64,000 nucleotides of DNA, taken from Streptomyces ortus (GTDB taxonomy: Bacteria; Actinomycetota; Actinomycetes; Streptomycetales; Streptomycetaceae). Below, piece by piece: positions 30,968-38,851 of the stretch. The notes under the pieces are model-generated. The model saw nothing but the letters and a program-made list of their open reading frames with translations. It had not been told where the DNA came from and did no database searches. Numbering within the stretch: position 1 is the stretch's first letter; each line of letters opens with the position of its first letter. Position numbers and translations under genes: made by a program. Where the stretch lies: positions 6,416,118 through 6,480,117 of the forward strand of contig NZ_JAIFZO010000002.1 in NCBI RefSeq assembly GCF_026341275.1, in the 5' to 3' direction.

Positions 30968-32371
30968 TCAGCCATTCGGTTGGTGGATCAGCGGTTCATA
31001 CATCCATACGGCATGCGCCCGCAGTGCCGATAGGCCTTGATAGGTCATCCACATGGGACGGCGCAGCTCATTGGTGTCGTCTCGCACCCAGGTCCATATG
31101 CCGTCGCTCTGTCCTGCGTACACGGCGCTCGCCGCCCCGTTCAGCAGCTCGCGCCACTGCTCCTCCACGCCGTCCTCGCGCGCTACGTCCCGCGCGCCGG
31201 GGGTGAGCAGGGCGCGGACGATCCAGGAGGCCGTGAAGTGCCGTACGTTCAGGACCTCGTGGCGGGTCGGGTCGTCGGTGCGCGGCCTGCGTACGTCCTC
31301 GCGGAGGTTGGACAGGTCGAGGCAGGCGTCGTGCGGGGCGTCCGGGCAGGCGAGCAACCAGCGCACACCGTCCTCCCGGGCGGCGCGCGCGTTGACGCTC
31401 TCACTGCCCAGGACACGGGCCGCGCGGTCCAGGGCGACCACGGCCTGCGCCGTGTGCAGCGGGGACGGCGGCCCGTGGAGGGGCGCGAGCCGGTAACCCC
31501 AGCAGCGGTGGTGCCGGCGGCGCGGGTCGGTGACCGCGCCCTCGACCAGGGCGTCGCGCAGCAGGGGCAGCGCCGCGGAGGCGGGCGCCGCGCGCAGCAG
31601 GCCGCGCATCACGGTCGTCAGGACGTGGGTCAACTCGCTTCCTGTACGGTCGAGTTCGTGCGTGAAGCGCGTTTCGCAGTGGGCCACTTCCTCGGCGAGC
31701 CGCTCCTGTGAGGCTCCGGCCCGGGCCAGCGCGCCGAGCACCAGGGCGGTCACCTCCGGGCGGGCCTGGGAGCCCTGTGTACGCGCCGACCAGCCACCGT
31801 CCGGCAGGCGCAGCCGCCACAGCGTGTCGATCAGGTCGCCCGCGCCGATCCGCCCCTCGGGCATCCCCAGGTCGAGCATGATGTGCAGCCCGTACGCGGT
31901 ACCCATGGAGGTGGGCCGGCCGGGACCGCTCTCACCGAGGGAGTGCGGCCAGCCGGTGAGGCGTCCTCGTACGGGGTCGTCGACCACGCAGATCTGTTCG
32001 GCGAGCGTGCCGTACGCGGCGGAGAAGAGGTCGGGCAGGGGGCCGGGGCCCGCGAGGGCCGACCCGGAGGCAGGCAACTGGCCTGCCGGAACCGGTGAGT
32101 TGTTCTCACTCCTGGCCCGGAGCAGGGCCGCCGAGAGCCAGGCCGCGAGGGCCGTGCCGAGCCCGCTGACCACGGCGATGGTGTAACGAGCCGTCTGGCC
32201 GCCGATGTTGTCCGGCAGGACACCCACCAGGGACTGGAACACCGCGTAGCCCGCGCCGACGGCACCGAGCCCGCCCAGTCGGCGGACGAGACGGGCGGGG
32301 CGCGGGCCGTGCGGTATGTGCGGCTCGGGATCCGGTCTCAACGGGCCGCGTCGGAGCTGCGGTTGGGACAA
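30968..32371 (-). CDS. membrane-anchored alpha/alpha-toroid (terpene-cyclase-like) protein
   Basis: The 467-residue protein has two predicted membrane helices near the N-terminus (about 33-55 and 62-87), followed by a large soluble alpha-helical region. That region has prenyltransferase/squalene-cyclase-type repeats such as LRLPDGGWSARTQGS and ends with MTYQGLSALRAHAVW. These repeats build alpha/alpha toroids in terpene cyclases, prenyltransferases and complement-like proteins. The catalytic DXDD or QW sets of true cyclases are not evident, so enzymatic activity is uncertain. It is co-transcribed with the cupin-like gene and next to a NUDIX hydrolase. Function unknown; the trio is worth noting as a unit. 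Confidence 0.72.
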   Translation of the reverse strand: MSQPQLRRGPLRPDPEPHIPHGPRPARLVRRLGGLGAVGAGYAVFQSLVGVLPDNIGGQTARYTIAVVSGLGTALAAWLSAALLRARSENNSPVPAGQLPASGSALAGPGPLPDLFSAAYGTLAEQICVVDDPVRGRLTGWPHSLGESGPGRPTSMGTAYGLHIMLDLGMPEGRIGAGDLIDTLWRLRLPDGGWSARTQGSQARPEVTALVLGALARAGASQERLAEEVAHCETRFTHELDRTGSELTHVLTTVMRGLLRAAPASAALPLLRDALVEGAVTDPRRRHHRCWGYRLAPLHGPPSPLHTAQAVVALDRAARVLGSESVNARAAREDGVRWLLACPDAPHDACLDLSNLREDVRRPRTDDPTRHEVLNVRHFTASWIVRALLTPGARDVAREDGVEEQWRELLNGAASAVYAGQSDGIWTWVRDDTNELRRPMWMTYQGLSALRAHAVWMYEPLIHQPNG

Positions 32372-32443
32372 GGTCCGCTCCCTCCCCCCAAGGCGGCATG
32401 TGGCACTTGCGAAGCTTCCAGTCTAAGTGGTCCCCTCACCCGG

Positions 32444-33031
32444 TCAGGCCTTCTCCGGCCGGTCGTCCCGTGGCCAGTTCTCCAGTGTGACGTGGAGGGC
32501 TTCGACGGCGCGGTTCCACGACGTCCGTACGTCCCTGGAGGCGCCGAAGGCTCCGGTGGCCTCCAGGGCGCAGTAGCCGTGGAAGGTGCTGCGCAACAGG
32601 CGTACCGCGTCGGTGAGGTCGGGCTCTTCGAGGCCGTAGGCGCGCAGCATGCCGTGGGTGACCTCCGCCGTGCGGACGAAGGCGGGGGAGGTGGCCGCGA
32701 GGCTCTGGTCGATACGGATCTGGGTGGCCGCGTATCGGCCGGGGTGCTCCAGGGCGTACGTGCGGTAGGCGTCGGCGAAGGCGGCGAGGGCGTCCTTGCC
32801 GGCGCGTCCTGCCACGGCGTCGGCGATGCGGTCGATCATTTCGCCGCCTGCGAGGAAGGCCATGCGGGTGCGCAGGTCGTGGAGGTTCTTGACGTGCGAG
32901 TACAGGCTTGCGTCCTTGACGCCGAACGTTCTCGCCAGGGCGGAGAGGGTGACGTGGTCGTAGCCTGCTTCGTCGGCGAGGTCGGCGGCGGCGGTGACGA
33001 CCCGGTCGGTGGTGAGTCCGGCGCGGGCCAT
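32444..33031 (-). CDS. TetR/AcrR family regulator
   Basis: The 195-residue protein has an N-terminal TetR helix-turn-helix: GLTTDRVVTAAADLADEAGY, then VTLSALARTFGVKDASLYSHV. The C-terminal ligand domain includes the FHGYCALEATGAFG segment of the WHG-type TetR C-terminal family. ATG 33031 is the natural start just before the HTH. It is transcribed toward the toroid gene, with a 72-bp gap before that gene's start on the same strand. It could therefore control that operon or itself; no operator palindrome is obvious upstream. Ligand unknown. Confidence 0.9.
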   Translation of the reverse strand: MARAGLTTDRVVTAAADLADEAGYDHVTLSALARTFGVKDASLYSHVKNLHDLRTRMAFLAGGEMIDRIADAVAGRAGKDALAAFADAYRTYALEHPGRYAATQIRIDQSLAATSPAFVRTAEVTHGMLRAYGLEEPDLTDAVRLLRSTFHGYCALEATGAFGASRDVRTSWNRAVEALHVTLENWPRDDRPEKA

Positions 33032-33131
33032 TCTCGGGGCCCCTTTCTGGGGGTGGGGGACGTCCGCCCAAGAATAGCGATCACGCTCGCCTCCCGCCCC
33101 CGCATGGGGGCTCCGCCCCCTCGCCCCCCTT

Positions 33132-33181
33132 TGCGCAGTTCCCCGCGCCCCTGGGTACCCAGGGGCGCGGGGAACTGCGCA
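33132..33181. terminator. 50-bp perfect palindrome made from two GTTCCCCGCGCCCC repeats
   Basis: Two 25-bp arms, centred on GGGT/ACCC, are exactly complementary and have no loop. Each arm contains GCAGTTCCCCGCGCCCCT, a variant of the dispersed repeat at 13483-13646. It lies 32 bp after the stop of the endonuclease-like gene (33214) in its direction of transcription, so it probably works as its terminator. The rest of 33032-33213 contains the TetR promoter region. Confidence 0.8.
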
Positions 33182-33213
33182 GTCCTTGAGGCCCACCCCG
33201 GGCCGCCCCGGTG

Positions 33214-34566
33214 TCAGCCGGTCGGGGCGTACAGGACGCCCAGTTTGTCGATCTCCGTGCCCGACCGGCCCGTGAAGCCGACGATCTGCCACCCCGCCGG
33301 AGCCGCGTACGTCACCGCGTCCGACGTGGCCGAACCGGCCGACACCGTACGGGACTTGTCCGTCGTGAACGCCGCCGAGAAGATCCGCGTCCGCCCGTCC
33401 TTCTGCCCCTGCGTGAGCTTCACCGACGTGAGGTGTTCGCCGGCGGCGAGGGTGAGGGAGGCGGCCGTACCTCCCGTGCCGCCGTGGGTCAGCGACGTAC
33501 CGCCGTCGAGGACGAGCGACACGGAGTCCAGGCGCGAGCCGCCCCGCAGGGTCAGCGTGCGGGGCGAGGGCACGCCCGGCAGGTCGTCCGCGTCGTTGAA
33601 CGCCGTGCCGTGCGGACCGCCGATGACATCGCTCGCCCGGAGGTCGGACGGCAGGGTCCAGGAGAAGTCGGCCGTGTGCGGGAAGTGGTCGGAGAGGTTG
33701 CCGCCGGCCGGGTCCAGGAACTTCGCCCACTCGTCGGCGTACCGCCCGGCCGAGAGATTCACCAGGTCACTGCCCCGGTAGAGGATCTTGTCGACCACCT
33801 CGCAGGAGTCGGTCGGCGCGGTGGTCGGGCAGACGAGCGCGTCACTGCCCTGCGCGGGCGCGCTGCCGCCCCGGACCAGCTGGACCCACGCGTCGGTCAG
33901 ACCGTTCTCGCTCGCGAGCGTGCGGATGTTGTCGCCCGAGCGGGTGTAGCGGGTGTTGGTGTCACCCATGACGATCACCGCGTTGCCCGCCGAGTTCGCC
34001 TGGACGAAGTCCGACAGCTGCTCGATGTTGGCGCGCCGGGCGGCGAGCGCGTCGTCCGTGTCGTCGGCGTTCGTGTGCACGTTGTAGAGGTCGACGAAGA
34101 CGCCCTCCGCGAGCCGCACCCGGGCCAGCGAGAAGCCTTTCGGCGTCAGGCAGTTGGTGCCCGTGCAAGCACCCCAGCGTACGCGCTCGAAGTCCTCGAA
34201 GGAGTAGTCCGAGAGGGTGTTCAGACCGTCGCCGAAGGGCACACCACCGCTGGTCGCCGTGCGGTACGGGTGGTCGTCGCCCGCGTACAGCGCCGCGTGG
34301 TAGTTGAAGTCCTCCTGGACGTTCACGATGTCGTACGCGCCGAGCCGTGGGGAGATCAGCGGGGTGTTGACCGACGGGTTGCCGGAACTCAGCCCGTCGG
34401 GGAGACCCGCGACGTTGTACGTGAGCACGTTGAAGGTGCCGGACGAGGGTGCGGTGGCGGACGCCGGGGCCGAGGCGGCCGGGGTGGCCGGGGTGGCCGA
34501 GGCTGCCGTCGTGAGTCCGGCGACGGCCAGCGTGCCCGCCAGCAGCGTGCCGATGAGTCTTCTCAT
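33214..34566 (-). CDS. secreted endonuclease/exonuclease/phosphatase-family protein with jacalin-like tail
   Basis: The 450-residue exported protein has a signal peptide (about 1-25), then an EEP phosphodiesterase domain (about 43-310). Its motifs are NVLTYNVAGLP, NVQEDF (metal-binding Glu), DLYNVHTNADDTD, GDTNTRYTR and SDHFPHTADF (catalytic His). Family members outside the cell include sphingomyelinases and secreted nucleases, so lipid or nucleic acid phosphodiesters are both possible. The C-terminal 120 residues (LTLRGGSRLDSVSLVL, GGTGGTAASLTLAAGEHLTSV) form a jacalin-type lectin fold for sugar binding. ATG 34566 precedes an ideal signal peptide. It is divergent from the PHP-domain gene. 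Confidence 0.88.
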   Translation of the reverse strand: MRRLIGTLLAGTLAVAGLTTAASATPATPAASAPASATAPSSGTFNVLTYNVAGLPDGLSSGNPSVNTPLISPRLGAYDIVNVQEDFNYHAALYAGDDHPYRTATSGGVPFGDGLNTLSDYSFEDFERVRWGACTGTNCLTPKGFSLARVRLAEGVFVDLYNVHTNADDTDDALAARRANIEQLSDFVQANSAGNAVIVMGDTNTRYTRSGDNIRTLASENGLTDAWVQLVRGGSAPAQGSDALVCPTTAPTDSCEVVDKILYRGSDLVNLSAGRYADEWAKFLDPAGGNLSDHFPHTADFSWTLPSDLRASDVIGGPHGTAFNDADDLPGVPSPRTLTLRGGSRLDSVSLVLDGGTSLTHGGTGGTAASLTLAAGEHLTSVKLTQGQKDGRTRIFSAAFTTDKSRTVSAGSATSDAVTYAAPAGWQIVGFTGRSGTEIDKLGVLYAPTG

Positions 34567-34777
34567 GGTGGGGTGCCTCCAGGCAACAGAGAAAACAACG
34601 GAGGTGTGAGTCAACTAGAGTGCATAGCGCGCCAGTTGGGAAGCCTGCGGGAGGGGCGGCGATCCGCCGTGCCGGAGTCGCCCGCAGCTCACCCCCATGT
34701 CGCCCGGTGTTCATGTTTCGCATCGAGTCTCCATAGCGCGCGACCGCATCGGCGGCGCCGGACACAGGAGGCCGAAC

Positions 34778-36526
34778 ATGGGTCACGGACACAGTCACGG
34801 GCACGGGCACAGCCACGGGGACCATCACCACGGTCACGACCACGGTCATGGTCACGGCCACGACAGCGCCCCTCTTCCCGCCGCCTTCGACACCGCCGTA
34901 CCCGACGAGGCCCTGAACCCCGAGCAGCGGTCGCGCCGCTCCATGCTGCGCCGCGCGGGCCTGCTCGGCGCGGGTCTCGCCTCGGCGAGCGTGCTGGGCG
35001 GAGTGGCGAGCGGGCAGGCCGCCGCCCAGCCGTCGGCCGGCGCGCGGACCTCCGCAGGCAGCCGCAAGGGCAAGGGCTTCCTCTGGCTGGCCGGCGACCA
35101 CCACATCCACACCCAGTACAGCAGCGACGGCAAGTACCGCGTCGTCGACCAGGTCCGCCAGGGCGCCCGCAACGGCATGGACTGGCTCGTCATCACCGAC
35201 CACGGCAGTGCCACGCACGCCAAGATCGGCGTCGAGAAGGTCAACCCGGACATCAAGAGGGCCCGTGCCGCCTACGAGGACACCCTCGTCTTCCAGGGCC
35301 TGGAGTGGAACATCCCGGCCGCCGAACACGGCACCGTCTTCGTGCACCCCGGCAGCAACGAGGTGGCCGTCCTCAAGCAGTTCGAGAACAGCTACGACGG
35401 CGCGGTCAAGGGTGCGACCGGCTCGTCCCCGGCCAACGAGGCGCTCGCCGTCGCCGGTCTCGCCTTCCTCTCCGACCAGGTGAAGCGGCGCAAGATCAAG
35501 GACGCGCTGATGCTCGCCAACCACCCGGCGCGCAAGGGCATCGACTCCCCGCACGAGATCCGCGCCTGGCGCGACGCGACGCCGTCGAGCCACCGGATCG
35601 CCGTCGGCTTCGAGGGCGCGCCCGGCCACCAGGCCGGCGGCCTGCCCAAGCCGCTCGGTCCGGGCGGCGCGCGCGGCATCTACGACAACAGCCCCGGCGC
35701 CGACTCCTTCCCCGACTACCCGCTGGAGAGCTACCGCACCTGGGGCGGCTTCGACTGGATGACCTCCACCGTCGGCGGCCTGTGGGACAGCCTGCTCGCC
35801 GAGGGCCGGCCCTGGTGGATCACCGCCAACTCCGACTCCCACCAGGTCTACGCCGACACCACCGCCCGCGGCGGCGGTGACTTCAACACCAACGGCAAGT
35901 ACGACGACCCGGTGTACGGCGGGCAGCTCGACATCACGCAGAACGACTTCTTCCCGGGCCAGTACAGCCGCACCCACGTCGGCTCCGACGGCTTCTCGTA
36001 CGCGGCCGTCATGGACGGTATCCGGGCGGGCCGCGTCTGGGTCGACCACGGTCAGCTCATCGACGCCCTCGACGTACGGGTCTCCGGCGGCAGCCGCTGG
36101 GCCACCCTCGGCGGCGCCCTGCACGTCAAGAAGGGCACCAGGGTCACGCTGACCGTGGACGTCACCCCGGCCGGCGGCCCCAACTGGGCCGGCTTCCAGC
36201 CGAAGGTCGCCCGCGTCGACGTCATCCAGGGCGACGTCACCGGCCTGGTCGAGGACAAGGACACCTTCACCGCGCCGACGGCGAAGGTCACCAGGTCGTA
36301 CGACGTCAGCAAGTCCACCGGCACGGTCCGGCTGACGTACGACCTCGGTCGCGTCGACCACCCGGTCTACGTCCGCCTGCGCGGGACCGACGGCAACCGT
36401 TCCGCCGTCGGGGCGCTGGGCGCGGCCCACGACCCGGCGGGCCCCGCCATCGACGTCGTCGGCGACGCCGACCCGTGGAAGGACCTGTGGTTCTACTCCA
36501 ACCCGGTGTGGGTCCTGCCCTCGTGA
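34778..36526 (+). CDS. CehA/McbA-type PHP-domain metallohydrolase with His-rich N-terminus and Tat signal
   Basis: The 582-residue protein opens with 14 histidines in its first 28 residues, in HG/HSHG repeats, followed by a twin-arginine signal (SRRSMLRRAGLLGAG, arginines 53-54). The PHP domain starts at about 104, with metal-ligand motifs GDHHIHTQYSSDGKY (H109, H111), LVITDHGSATH and ITANSDSHQ. A C-terminal beta domain (about 440-560) follows. PHP enzymes hydrolyse phosphoester or carbamate bonds with several metal ions. The His-rich stretch likely binds zinc or nickel. AGGAGG lies before ATG 34778. It overlaps the next gene by 4 bp (GTGA). Confidence 0.88.
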   Translation: MGHGHSHGHGHSHGDHHHGHDHGHGHGHDSAPLPAAFDTAVPDEALNPEQRSRRSMLRRAGLLGAGLASASVLGGVASGQAAAQPSAGARTSAGSRKGKGFLWLAGDHHIHTQYSSDGKYRVVDQVRQGARNGMDWLVITDHGSATHAKIGVEKVNPDIKRARAAYEDTLVFQGLEWNIPAAEHGTVFVHPGSNEVAVLKQFENSYDGAVKGATGSSPANEALAVAGLAFLSDQVKRRKIKDALMLANHPARKGIDSPHEIRAWRDATPSSHRIAVGFEGAPGHQAGGLPKPLGPGGARGIYDNSPGADSFPDYPLESYRTWGGFDWMTSTVGGLWDSLLAEGRPWWITANSDSHQVYADTTARGGGDFNTNGKYDDPVYGGQLDITQNDFFPGQYSRTHVGSDGFSYAAVMDGIRAGRVWVDHGQLIDALDVRVSGGSRWATLGGALHVKKGTRVTLTVDVTPAGGPNWAGFQPKVARVDVIQGDVTGLVEDKDTFTAPTAKVTRSYDVSKSTGTVRLTYDLGRVDHPVYVRLRGTDGNRSAVGALGAAHDPAGPAIDVVGDADPWKDLWFYSNPVWVLPS

Positions 36527-37035
36527 CGCACACCCTCACCGTGGACGCCGGCGCGCGGGTCAGGGACCTGCGCGCCGCGGACCACCTGCTGCACGCGCTG
36601 TCCACCGAACTCGGCCTCTCCGAGACCGTGTTCGGCTGCACGCACCTGGTGCGGGGGGAGGGGGCGCGGGTCGTCCTGTCGTTCACCTTCCCGTCGGAGC
36701 CGCTGCTGCGCGCCGCCCGGGAGCGGCTCTCGGCCGGCGGCCACGACGTGACACCCGGCATCCCGGACGCCACGGGCCGTGCGGTCCTGTACCCGGGCGT
36801 CACTGCCCTCACGGGCACGGTGCCGGTCGCGGACGTGCTCGCGCGCTCCGCGATCGACCGCGTGACGGTCCTGGGCAGCGGCGACGCGGCGCCGGAGGCG
36901 CGCCTGGTGACGCGCGGCCACGTGCGTCCGCTGTGGCAGGGAGGGCGCCTGGTCCTGTCCGCGATGCCGGCAACCGGCGGGACGCTGGCCCCCTTCGAGG
37001 TCCCGAACCCTACGCCGTGCTGCGCGAACCACTGA
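36523..37035 (+). CDS. hypothetical protein coupled to the PHP metallohydrolase
   Basis: The 170-residue protein has no recognised domain. It has mixed alpha/beta character with HTLTVDAGARVRDLRAADHLLHAL near the start and a C-terminal PTPCCANH with two adjacent cysteines and a histidine. GTG 36523 overlaps the PHP gene stop in a GTGA motif, so translation is coupled and a shared function is likely. Its 3' end overlaps the convergent DUF397 gene by 26 bp. No signal peptide is evident. Confidence 0.75.
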   Translation: MTHTLTVDAGARVRDLRAADHLLHALSTELGLSETVFGCTHLVRGEGARVVLSFTFPSEPLLRAARERLSAGGHDVTPGIPDATGRAVLYPGVTALTGTVPVADVLARSAIDRVTVLGSGDAAPEARLVTRGHVRPLWQGGRLVLSAMPATGGTLAPFEVPNPTPCCANH

Positions 37036-37216
37036 GGTCAAGAACGAAGTCCGCCCAGGCGGCGGGGGAGAGGGTGAGCTGCGGCCCGAGGGCGTCCTTG
37101 GAGTCACGGACGTGGATGGTGGCGGCGGGGCAGACGGCAACTTCGACGCAGTCGTCGCCCTCCGAGCCGCTGTAACTGCTCTTGAACCAGGTGAGTTGGG
37201 TCGTGTTGCTGTTCAT
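37010..37216 (-). CDS. DUF397 small protein
   Basis: This 68-residue DUF397 protein has the family signature FKSSYSGSEGDDCVEVA at the N-terminus and HVRDSKDALGPQLTLSPAAWADFV, as in Streptomyces WhiJ/BldB-associated small proteins. It overlaps the XRE gene stop by 4 bp (ATGA) and so is co-translated with it. In characterised Streptomyces systems of this type, the DUF397 protein modulates an XRE regulator that represses development or antibiotic genes. Confidence 0.92.
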   Translation of the reverse strand: MNSNTTQLTWFKSSYSGSEGDDCVEVAVCPAATIHVRDSKDALGPQLTLSPAAWADFVLDLSGSRSTA

Positions 37217-38049
37217 AGCGCCCCTCGCATCTGCTGGAGCAGGCTCACCGTGTCTTCTGGAGTGAGAGCCTGTGAGCGCATCTTGGCATAACGCTGCTGG
37301 AGCACGCTGATGGCTTGGCGGTCGCTGATCAAGTGGCCGGTCTTCTGACCTTCCGCGTAGGCGAACCATTCGTGTTCAGGGGTCTCCAGCAGGCGCATCG
37401 GTCCATCGAGTCCCGCGTGCTCCGGCTGTCGGAGTGGCATCAGCTGGATCTCGACGTTCCAGTGCCGCTCGTTCACGTCGAGCAGATGGTCGATCAGTTC
37501 ACGCGTCACGTCCTCGCCGCCGGTGTGTCGCTCCAGGACAGCCTGTTCGATGATGAAGCTGAAGGCCGTGGGCCGATCCGGGCTCGTGCTGAGCAGTTCC
37601 TGCCGGGCGAAGCGCGCGGCGACGCGCTGCTCGACCTGCTCATCGGTCGGTCGCAGCGGCACGCTCCAGATCACCGCCCGCGCGTATGCGTCTGTCTGCA
37701 ACAAGCCGGGAATCACCCGGCATTCGTACGTGCAGAGAGCGATCGCCTGCTCCTCCAGGTCCGCCCATCTCCTGAACCAGGAAGCCAAACCCGGCTGCCG
37801 GGTTGCATACTTCGCCGCCGCCCGGAGCACTCCGAACGCGTCCAACACCTCCTCCGCGCGCTCCACATACACCCTCGGCGGCAGCCGCCTCCCCTGCTCG
37901 ATGGACGCCACCGTCCCCGGCTGGTACCGCACGAGTGGTGCGATCTCCTCCTGCGTGAGCCCCGCCCGCTTGCGGAAAGCCTTGTGGACCAAGCCGAACG
38001 TCTTCAAACTGTCCGACGGTTCGGGCTCGTTCGCCGTGCTGTTGGTCAT
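37213..38049 (-). CDS. XRE-family regulator with DUF5753 domain
   Basis: The 278-residue protein has an N-terminal helix-turn-helix (FRKRAGLTQEEIAPLVRYQPG, about 28-50), followed by a DUF5753 region (about 95-270), including CTYECRVIPGLLQTDAYARAV, which is diagnostic. It is the regulator partner of the DUF397 protein. The start ATG 38049 lacks a strong ribosome site; a GTG at 38073 would add eight residues and also lacks one. It is divergent from an anti-sigma-type ATPase gene, completing a common Streptomyces trio related to WhiJ-like developmental switches. Confidence 0.92.
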   Translation of the reverse strand: MTNSTANEPEPSDSLKTFGLVHKAFRKRAGLTQEEIAPLVRYQPGTVASIEQGRRLPPRVYVERAEEVLDAFGVLRAAAKYATRQPGLASWFRRWADLEEQAIALCTYECRVIPGLLQTDAYARAVIWSVPLRPTDEQVEQRVAARFARQELLSTSPDRPTAFSFIIEQAVLERHTGGEDVTRELIDHLLDVNERHWNVEIQLMPLRQPEHAGLDGPMRLLETPEHEWFAYAEGQKTGHLISDRQAISVLQQRYAKMRSQALTPEDTVSLLQQMRGAL

Positions 38050-38162
38050 GGAGCAATGGTCACGGAAAGTCACTCCGACTGTCCACAGAGTGAACTCGTA
38101 CGGGGTGCACCGTACGAGTGTCGATGCTGGTCGACGGCTCGGCGACCCGGGACCTTTGACTC

Positions 38163-38618
38163 ATGCAAGGACACATTGGGGTCCAAGTCCCCGTCACCGT
38201 ACGTACGTTCACCCAGCTCTTCAGCTGCACCCCGCGAGGGGCCCGCCTGGCCCGGCGCCTGGTCGCGAACAGGATGGACGCGTGGGGGTTCGCGTACGAC
38301 AGTCAGGCGAGCGAATCCGTCACCCTGGTCGTCGCCGAGCTGGCGGCCAACGCGGTGACGCACGGCCGGGTCAAGGGCCGCGACTTCCGCGTACGGCTGC
38401 TGATGCGGGCCGACGAGGACGTCGTACGGGTGGAGGTGTCCGACGGCCTGACCGAACGACTCCCCGTACTGCGGGAGTCGGCCGACCCCGGCGAGGAGAA
38501 CGAGGGCGGACGCGGCCTGCTCCTGGTCGACGCCCTGGCCGACCGCTGGGGAACGGCCCTCTGCACGGGAGACACGTACAAAACCGTGTGGGCGGAGATC
38601 GGGGTGCCTGGCACCTGA
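38163..38618 (+). CDS. anti-sigma-type ATP-binding protein (HATPase_c_2)
   Basis: The 151-residue GHKL-fold ATPase resembles RsbW/SpoIIAB kinases: N-box VVAELAANAVTHG (Asn in ELAANA) and G-rich lid GGRGLLLVDALADRWG. Such proteins in Streptomyces either phosphorylate anti-anti-sigma factors or act as regulators within XRE/DUF397 units. There is no sigma factor nearby. The frame is divergent from the XRE-DUF397 operon across a 113-bp promoter gap. Confidence 0.9.
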   Translation: MQGHIGVQVPVTVRTFTQLFSCTPRGARLARRLVANRMDAWGFAYDSQASESVTLVVAELAANAVTHGRVKGRDFRVRLLMRADEDVVRVEVSDGLTERLPVLRESADPGEENEGGRGLLLVDALADRWGTALCTGDTYKTVWAEIGVPGT

Positions 38619-38682
38619 ACAGCCGGTGTCCGTACAGGCGTTGCTTGGCCTGTGGGGGCGGACGAACGCCGGGGCATGCGTG

Positions 38683-38701
38683 TGTCATATGTCACATGAC
38701 A
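38683..38701. promoter_or_regulatory. TGTCAT-7-ATGACA inverted repeat upstream of the toxin locus
   Basis: The 6-bp arms are perfect with a 7-nt spacer. It lies 151 bp before the LamG gene, within the 233-bp control region of the LamG/RHS locus. Its role as operator is a guess. Confidence 0.35.
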
Positions 38702-38851
38702 GTTGGTGTCGTATGGGTCGAGTGGGTCGCAATGTCCGATCGGAGTGGTCTGGACCGACGAGTGAACGCACCCTTACTGTCAGTTCACGATCTGTGGAAG
38801 ATCGATTACATACAGGCAGAGCCTGGGGAGGCTCTGGGGGGAGGGTGTGTC

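Noticed and set aside
37523..38851. Upstream in-frame extension of the LamG protein by about 440 residues
   Set aside because: It would run antisense through the XRE regulator and through the ATPase gene; a proper ribosome site and signal peptide are present at 38852.
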